A DNA stretch of 18,334 bases from UBA1425 sp051881715 (GTDB lineage Bacteria > Bacillota > Clostridia > Oscillospirales > Acutalibacteraceae): assembly GCA_051881715.1 (NCBI GenBank), contig JBJEQK010000028.1, forward strand, positions 1 to 18,334, given 5' to 3'. The position numbers were made by a program, and so were the translations under genes. Numbering within the stretch: the stretch's first letter is position 1; each line of letters opens with the position of its first letter. Below, one piece after another: positions 14,029-18,334 of this stretch. Below the pieces are notes generated by a model that was not told where the DNA came from, did not search any database, and was given only the letters and a program-made list of their open reading frames with translations.

Positions 14029-14978
14029 AAATACTGCGGCGCAAAGGCGGAGTTCTCATAGAACGCCGCATACATCTGCTCCATGTTTTCGTAGGAGTGC
14101 TCCACTTCCTTGGAGTACAGGCGGGCGGTGGAGACCGGGTCGCCGTCGGCGCAGGCCGCAAAGGTGACGGCGGACAGCATCAGCTGTACTTTGGAGAGGA
14201 TGTCGCCGTCCTCCACCGCTTGCAGGATATAGCGATATAAATAGTATACGGCGAGGTTTTCAAACAGCGTGCGGTTCTCTGCGTGGGGACTGCACGCCGT
14301 TTTTGTTAAGGCACGGAAGTCCTCTGTCATCAGATCCAACGTTCCGTGAAAGCGAAACAAGGCGGATGCATCGCCGCGGACAGCCGTGGGATGCAGGGGC
14401 GCTGTCGGTGTATCGGTGCAAACACAGCCGTCATAAAGCTGATCTTGCATTGCTTCGGCGCAGCAAAGACATCGGCACAGCGCTTCTCCGAGGGAGGTGC
14501 GGCGATCCTGCACCAAAGCGATCATCCTTGTGCGCAGGGCGATCAGCGTTTGCAAAAACGGATCGGCGGTCCGGGGTACAGGTGCGTGCAGTCTGTCCGC
14601 CGTCAGCGTGAGTCTTGCAGCTTCGGGGCAGGACAGGGACAGACAGCGCTCGGTGAAATCGTCGTATTCCTGCACGATGCGTGGGAATCGGGAGCAGGTC
14701 ACGCTCAACGCCGCTTCCCCGCAGACGCATTGGATCTCGCACAGGTGATCCTCCCGCAGAAACGGACAATGACCCTGAACGGAGGAAAAGACCGTGTCGC
14801 CGTCCTCGTCGATATGCATACAATCGCATATCTTTCTGCCTATTTCCGTGTCCATCGCACGGTACCGTGCGGCGCTGTCGTCGTCGATCACCACGTCCCA
14901 TCCGACGCAGCAGCTGTCCGGGCAGGCGGCGGCAATACAGCGGAATTTCTCAAAGCCCTGCAAGGCATAGTTTTTCAT
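13974..14978 (-). CDS. FliB-like (flagellin lysine-N-methylase family) cysteine-cluster protein
   Basis: A 334-residue protein of the family typified by Salmonella FliB, which methylates flagellin lysines. Cysteine motifs are C14-x4-C19-x3-CC (23-24), then GHCPFLREDHLCEIQ (C71, C80), TCSRFPR (C95) and LSCPEAAR (C117), consistent with binding a metal or Fe-S cluster. No flagellar genes are in the window, and the family is widespread in non-motile Clostridia, so the methylase role is only an annotation by family. The start is ATG 14978, overlapping the mutY stop by four bases (ATGA); a longer upstream frame would run into mutY and lacks support. The C-terminal 55 bases overlap the convergent kinase gene. 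Confidence 0.82.
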   Translation of the reverse strand: MKNYALQGFEKFRCIAAACPDSCCVGWDVVIDDDSAARYRAMDTEIGRKICDCMHIDEDGDTVFSSVQGHCPFLREDHLCEIQCVCGEAALSVTCSRFPRIVQEYDDFTERCLSLSCPEAARLTLTADRLHAPVPRTADPFLQTLIALRTRMIALVQDRRTSLGEALCRCLCCAEAMQDQLYDGCVCTDTPTAPLHPTAVRGDASALFRFHGTLDLMTEDFRALTKTACSPHAENRTLFENLAVYYLYRYILQAVEDGDILSKVQLMLSAVTFAACADGDPVSTARLYSKEVEHSYENMEQMYAAFYENSAFAPQYFYSLWGYSPDKTGSKCTP

Positions 14979-16012
14979 CGGATATCTTCCTCCAGAAATT
15001 TGCGGAAGGCTGTGGGCAGACCGTACTCTTTTTCGATCTGTTCCCGGGTGCGCCATGTGAATTGGGGAGTTTTTTCGGCGCAGAGGATCGTATAGCCCGC
15101 CATTTCCCAGCGGATATGGGTAAAAATATGCACCCGATTCACCCGGGAGAGCATTTGCTTCGGCCGAACGCCAAAGCATTCCGCCTGCCGTAAGGCACCG
15201 TCCGCATCCAGCGGCGTGTCCACATTCGGCAGCTCCCACATCCCGCCCAGCAGTCCGGTCTCCTCCCGCTTGCACAGGGCAAGCTCGTCACCGCACCACA
15301 GCAGAAAGACCGTCTTGCAGACGATCTTTTTGTCCTTCTTGGGGTTCCTAACGGGGAGCGATGCGGCTGTGCCGTGCTTGTTGGCGAGACATTGTTCTGC
15401 CAGCGGACACGCAGTGCACTTCGGGGAACGGGGTGTGCAGACGGTGGCGCCCAACTCCATGAGGGACTGGGTAAAGGTGCCGCAGGCGCCGACAGGGTAG
15501 ACTTTTTCCAAATTCTCCGTGACCGCTTTTTTGAAGGACGGCTCGTCGATGGGGGTGTCGTCGTTGAGGTATCGGGCGCTCACCCGCAGGACATTGCCGT
15601 CTACGGCGGCACGGGGCTGGTCAAAGCAAATGGATGAAATGGCGCCGGCGGTGTAGTCGCCCACGCCGGGCAAAGCACGGATGCTCTCGTAGTCCCGAGG
15701 GAATACACCCCCGTGCTCGGCAGCGATCTTCTGCGCCGCCTTTTGCAGATTGCGTGCGCGGCTGTAGTAGCCCAGCCCTTCCCACAGCTTCAGCAGCCTG
15801 TCCTCATCGGCATCCGCGAGGGAGTCCACCGTGGGGAACGCTTCTAGAAAGCGTGCATAGTAGCCGATAACCGCCTCGACCCGGGTCTGCTGGAGCATGA
15901 TCTCCGACACCCACACCCGATAAGGATCCCGGTTCTCCCGCCAGGGAAGCGAACGTGCGTGGCTTTCATACCACGGCAAAAGCAGGGACGGCAAGGCTTT
16001 GAACGAGCGCAT
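14975..16012 (-). CDS. mutY: Adenine DNA glycosylase MutY
   Basis: A 345-residue base-excision repair enzyme that removes adenine mispaired with 8-oxoguanine. The catalytic pair is E37 (SEIMLQQTRVEAV) and D138 (AVDGNVLRV), the helix-hairpin-helix is LPGVGDYTAGAI, and the [4Fe-4S] ligands are C192, C199, C202 and C208 with the canonical 6-2-5 spacing; all of these positions equal those of the E. coli enzyme. Residues of about 230-345 form the C-terminal NUDIX-like lesion-recognition domain. I chose ATG 16012, with GGAAAGGGG 7 bases upstream; an earlier GTG at 16054 lies inside a palindrome. It is translationally coupled to the FliB-like gene. Confidence 0.97.
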   Translation of the reverse strand: MRSFKALPSLLLPWYESHARSLPWRENRDPYRVWVSEIMLQQTRVEAVIGYYARFLEAFPTVDSLADADEDRLLKLWEGLGYYSRARNLQKAAQKIAAEHGGVFPRDYESIRALPGVGDYTAGAISSICFDQPRAAVDGNVLRVSARYLNDDTPIDEPSFKKAVTENLEKVYPVGACGTFTQSLMELGATVCTPRSPKCTACPLAEQCLANKHGTAASLPVRNPKKDKKIVCKTVFLLWCGDELALCKREETGLLGGMWELPNVDTPLDADGALRQAECFGVRPKQMLSRVNRVHIFTHIRWEMAGYTILCAEKTPQFTWRTREQIEKEYGLPTAFRKFLEEDIR

Positions 16013-16035
16013 CCGTATGCCCCTTTCCACAATAA

Positions 16036-16079
16036 ACTTAAGGCAACACCGCACTCAATTGTGCAGTGTTGCCTTAAGT
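16036..16079. repeat. 44-bp palindrome at the mutY transcription start
   Basis: Perfect 14-bp arms ACTTAAGGCAACAC (16036-16049) and 16066-16079, an inner 4-bp stem GCAC/GTGC, and a 6-base loop; the one internal mismatch becomes a U-G pair in minus-strand RNA. It overlaps the predicted -10 and start of mutY transcription. It could be an operator, an mRNA 5' hairpin, or a copy of a short dispersed palindromic element. Confidence 0.65.
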
Positions 16080-16105
16080 ATAGCAAACGGCTTCGAAAAT
16101 GTAAA
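16077..16105 (-). promoter_or_regulatory. Promoter of mutY-FliB-like operon
   Basis: TTTACA (16105-16100) and TATACT (16082-16077) on the minus strand with a 17-base spacer; 5 of 6 matches in each box. Transcription would start near 16070, inside the palindrome. Confidence 0.6.
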
Positions 16106-16138
16106 GGAAAGAAAAATGAAAAAACTTTCAAAAAAGGG

Positions 16139-16167
16139 TTGACATTTGCGGAACCTCCTGCTATAAT
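16139..16167 (+). promoter_or_regulatory. Promoter of the tRNA genes
   Basis: A consensus TTGACA (16139-16144) and TATAAT (16162-16167) with a 17-base spacer, the strongest promoter in the window. The start near 16174 leaves a leader of about 7 bases before tRNA-Gly. Confidence 0.92.
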
Positions 16168-16180
16168 CTCTCTTGCAGTT

Positions 16181-16256
16181 GCGGATGTAGCTCATCTGGT
16201 AGAGCGCCACCTTGCCAAGGTGGAGGTAGCGAGTTCGAGCCTCGTCATCCGCTCCA
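16181..16256 (+). tRNA. tRNA-Gly (anticodon GCC)
   Basis: A 76-base cloverleaf: acceptor GCGGATG/CATCCGC, anticodon stem CCACC/GGTGG with loop TTGCCAA (anticodon GCC at 16214-16216), T-loop TTCGAGC, discriminator T, and an encoded CCA (16254-16256). It decodes GGC and GGU. Confidence 0.97.
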
Positions 16257-16259
16257 AGA

Positions 16260-16290
16260 GATCGCAGACTGTCTGCGGTCTTTCTTTTTT
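16260..16290 (+). terminator. Intrinsic terminator between the two tRNA genes
   Basis: GATCGCAGA pairs with TCTGCGGTC (16260-16268 with 16272-16280, one G-U pair), followed by TTTCTTTTTT (16281-16290), starting three bases after the CCA of tRNA-Gly. Confidence 0.75.
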
Positions 16291-16303
16291 AAAACACATA
16301 TTT

Positions 16304-16388
16304 GCGGATATGGCGGAATTGGCAGACGCGCCAGATTTAGGATCTGGTGGGCACCCCCGTGCAGGTTCGACCCCTGTTATCCGCACCA
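16304..16388 (+). tRNA. tRNA-Leu (anticodon TAG)
   Basis: An 85-base class II tRNA: acceptor GCGGATA/TATCCGC, anticodon stem CCAGA/TCTGG with loop TTTAGGA (anticodon TAG at 16338-16340), a long variable arm with GGGCACCCCCGTGC, T-loop TTCGACC, discriminator A and encoded CCA (16386-16388). It has no evident promoter of its own in the 13 bases after the terminator, so it relies on read-through or a cryptic promoter. Confidence 0.96.
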
Positions 16389-16392
16389 TGAA

Positions 16393-16421
16393 GAGAGGGG
16401 CTGTTTTGTACAGCCCCTCTC
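16393..16421. terminator. Shared bidirectional hairpin between tRNA-Leu and the beta-helix gene
   Basis: An 11-bp perfect stem GAGAGGGGCTG/CAGCCCCTCTC with a 7-base loop, 4 bases after tRNA-Leu and 14 bases past the stop of the convergent gene. T-tracts are weak on both sides, so termination efficiency is uncertain. Confidence 0.65.
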
Positions 16422-16435
16422 AAATTGTTGTTGGG

Positions 16436-18274
16436 TCAGTGGTTTACCCTTGCCCAGACGGCGAGGGAGTCGGCTGCGGCGATGGTGCCGAGGAAGGTAT
16501 TTTTCCATGTGTTGTCCGCAAACCGAATGTTGGAGCAGTGCTTGCCGAACCGCACACGGGCGGCGGTTCCCCGGTCGGCTTCGATGGTATTGCCGCTGTA
16601 TTGCAGACCGTTCACATTGTCCGCCAGCAGCACACGCCCGGGAAAATCGGAGAAGCGGTTGCCGGTGATGTCGATGTTGGTAAAGGGCTGTGTCACGGCG
16701 GCTTTGCCGGCGATGTTGGAGCCGATGGTGATGACTTCGCCCGTGGCAATGTAGTCGCATTCGGTGAAGGTGTTGTTGCGGATGACCAGCCGGTCTGCGC
16801 CGGTGCCCTCGTACCAAAGACCGGGACTGATGTCCATGATGATCTTGATCGCCTGCATTTCGGTTTTGTAGAAGCGGTTGTTCTCGCACAGACCGTTGTC
16901 CGACTGCATCAGCAGTCCCCGGGCACGGTTTTCGTGGATGTAGTTGCCCCGCACCACATAGTTGCCGCTGTCGCAGTTCAGGTTATAGGCGATGTAGTCG
17001 GTGGAAACAGCGCCGTCCACATTTTTGTCCAAGGTGAGGGTGTAGGTCGTGGTTTCGGCGTGGTACGAAAGGTCGGTGACTACGGCGGTACAGTCGGCGT
17101 CCGCATAGCTTTCATCGAGAAAACGCAGGGTGTCGCCCCGGCGCAGATACAGTGCATTGGCAAGCAGGGTGATGGTGTTGCCGTCCACACCCTTGACCCA
17201 GCCGAGGGCATCGTGCACGTTCAGCGCATCGTCGCCCTGCCCGCTGATGTCGCAGCCTTCGATGCGGAAACAGCCGTCGGAGTTGACGATGTGGATGGCG
17301 TCGGCGGCAAGGGATGTGCGTCGGTCGGGGCAGTCGGGATTGGCGCCGATATAGCAGTTGACCCACTGGAAATGGGAGCTTTTTTCGCCCACAAAAAATC
17401 CTGCGCCGGGATAGCCGAACACGCTGACGGTGTCAAAGGTGATGTTGCGGCTCTCCCCGTTGAGGACGGTGAAGGTGGTGTCGTAGACGTAGTACCGCAG
17501 GATGAAGGTCTCGCCGTTCGCAAAGCGCCGCAGACAGCCGTCGTGGGTGATGTGTAGGGTGCGGGCATCTGTTTTGCGTACATCGGTGATGCGGGACGGG
17601 TTCTGATAGACATACACTTCCTTGTTGGAGCCTTTGGCGCCGTAGGTATAGCTTTGCGGGTCGCACTGGGATAGGGCGGCGATCACGGCGTTTTCATCCG
17701 GCTCCCTGTCCAGAAATTCCAGATCCAGTTCGCCCGTTTTGGGCGAGGCGTTGCGGACGGTCACGATGTCAGAAAGGGGACGCTTCTCCCAGTCCCAGTC
17801 AAAACGGATGTTGCGAAACTCCACGCAGTCACAGCCGTACAGCACGAAGCCGGTGACCACGTTGGAGAAAATCAGCGTAGCGCCGTTTCCGTCGATGCAC
17901 ATGTCCCGAAAGCCGTTCATCGTCAGCGGCGCTTGGTTGTCGAGATAGTATTCCCCCGGTTCCAGTTCCAGACGGGTGCCGGGATGGGTGCGGCAGTATT
18001 CCAGCGCGCGGCAAAGCGCAGGGTAATTATCCGCCGCTGCGGCGTCCATGCCGAAATCCGTGCCGCAGACCGTTTCCGTCTCGGCGGACGGGCGTTCGAT
18101 ATAGAACACGCTGTCACCCACGCCGTGAATGGCGTCGTAGGTGCGCAGGGCATTCGCCGCCGGGACAGGCTCTTTCAAAACGGGATCGCTTTCAAAAAGC
18201 GGTTCCTCTGCGGGAAAGCAGGGTGAAAAGAGCATCAAAAAGCTTGCCAGTAGGGAGAGCAGTTTCGTAAACAT
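16436..18274 (-). CDS. Secreted right-handed parallel beta-helix protein, GH110-like
   Basis: A 612-residue exported protein. Residues 1-22 or so are a signal peptide (MFTKLLSLLASFLMLFSPCFPA); the FSPC is not a good lipobox. From about 95 to 600 short repeats of the pattern NI.F......I predict a right-handed beta-helix. The segment AADAIHI with GCDISGQGDDALNVH (aspartate pair near 348-349), followed by HENRARGLLMQSDNGLCENN and LWYEGTGADRLVIRNNTFTEC, resembles GH110 alpha-1,3-galactosidases, which release terminal galactose from glycans. The family call is moderate and activity is inferred. ATG 18274 has GAGGAGG 6 bases upstream. No partner gene is visible before the window edge. Other beta-helix carbohydrate enzymes remain possible. 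Confidence 0.75.
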   Translation of the reverse strand: MFTKLLSLLASFLMLFSPCFPAEEPLFESDPVLKEPVPAANALRTYDAIHGVGDSVFYIERPSAETETVCGTDFGMDAAAADNYPALCRALEYCRTHPGTRLELEPGEYYLDNQAPLTMNGFRDMCIDGNGATLIFSNVVTGFVLYGCDCVEFRNIRFDWDWEKRPLSDIVTVRNASPKTGELDLEFLDREPDENAVIAALSQCDPQSYTYGAKGSNKEVYVYQNPSRITDVRKTDARTLHITHDGCLRRFANGETFILRYYVYDTTFTVLNGESRNITFDTVSVFGYPGAGFFVGEKSSHFQWVNCYIGANPDCPDRRTSLAADAIHIVNSDGCFRIEGCDISGQGDDALNVHDALGWVKGVDGNTITLLANALYLRRGDTLRFLDESYADADCTAVVTDLSYHAETTTYTLTLDKNVDGAVSTDYIAYNLNCDSGNYVVRGNYIHENRARGLLMQSDNGLCENNRFYKTEMQAIKIIMDISPGLWYEGTGADRLVIRNNTFTECDYIATGEVITIGSNIAGKAAVTQPFTNIDITGNRFSDFPGRVLLADNVNGLQYSGNTIEADRGTAARVRFGKHCSNIRFADNTWKNTFLGTIAAADSLAVWARVNH

Positions 18275-18312
18275 GGCGATCCTCCTCGTATAATAAAAGT
18301 AGTAGTTTTTAG

Positions 18313-18330
18313 AGTTCCTCTCCAAGAACT
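18313..18330. promoter_or_regulatory. Short inverted repeat upstream of the beta-helix gene
   Basis: AGTTCC (18313-18318) and AGAACT (18325-18330) form a small dyad about 40 bases before the start codon. It may be an operator, but the window ends here and no clear promoter is visible. Confidence 0.3.
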
Positions 18331-18334
18331 ATGG

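Noticed and set aside
14979..15275. Longer N-terminus for the FliB-like protein
   Set aside because: It would be coded inside mutY in another frame; ATG 14978 overlaps the mutY stop in the same ATGA style as other operon joints here.
15959..17557. Plus-strand open frame of 532 codons running through mutY, both tRNA genes and the beta-helix gene
   Set aside because: It reads through two tRNAs and a terminator and is antisense to real genes.
1..18334. CRISPR array, transposon, prophage or integron
   Set aside because: No regularly spaced short repeats, transposase, integrase or phage structural gene was seen; the only tandem repeats are coding Ig domains.

Overview
The window looks like chromosomal DNA from a GC-rich Gram-positive member of the Clostridia, probably an Oscillospiraceae/Ruminococcaceae-type gut bacterium. 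This is inferred from strong AGGAGG-type ribosome binding sites, sigma-A-like promoters with 16-17 bp spacers, tRNA genes that encode their CCA ends, a YwlE-like phosphatase, a BspA-like LRR surface protein, a FliB-like cysteine-cluster protein and an Amt-PII fusion. No phage, transposase, integrase or CRISPR array is visible.

Left part (54-6940, minus strand): one tightly packed operon of six genes. A promoter (TTGCAA-17-TATAAT) sits at one end and an intrinsic terminator (54-90) at the other. In order of transcription: a low-molecular-weight phosphatase of YwlE type, a GH127 beta-L-arabinofuranosidase-like enzyme, rimI, tsaD, a YkgJ-type cysteine-cluster protein, and a large secreted LRR plus Ig-repeat protein. 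Neighbours overlap by 1-4 bases or are about 10 bases apart, so translation-modification genes (RimI, TsaD) share an mRNA with a plant-polysaccharide enzyme and a surface protein.

Middle (6881-9371): a 568-bp gene-poor stretch with three perfect inverted repeats and one direct repeat, then an ammonium transporter with a PII signalling domain fused to its C-terminus. Its leader carries two terminator-like hairpins between promoter and start codon, which suggests attenuation.

Centre-right (9372-13092): a LacI-family regulator (minus) diverges from a two-gene operon (plus): a DapA/NAL-family lyase and an NRAMP-fold transporter without the canonical metal-binding motif. The 363-bp divergent region holds three copies of CAAACGATTG (in either orientation) plus two degenerate sites with the same TGCAA-N4-TTGCA layout. 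I read it as a self-contained uptake and cleavage module for an unknown organic acid, and as the best candidate here for an undescribed system. A pyridoxamine-kinase-family gene follows behind a terminator, as a separate unit.

Right part (13974-18334): mutY and a FliB-like gene form a minus-strand operon whose promoter overlaps a 44-bp palindrome. Divergent from it are tRNA-Gly(GCC) and tRNA-Leu(TAG), with a terminator between them. The window closes with a secreted right-handed beta-helix protein, probably GH110-like. Together with GH127 this points to a glycan-degrading lifestyle.

All functions are read from recognisable motifs and gene order; no database search was run.
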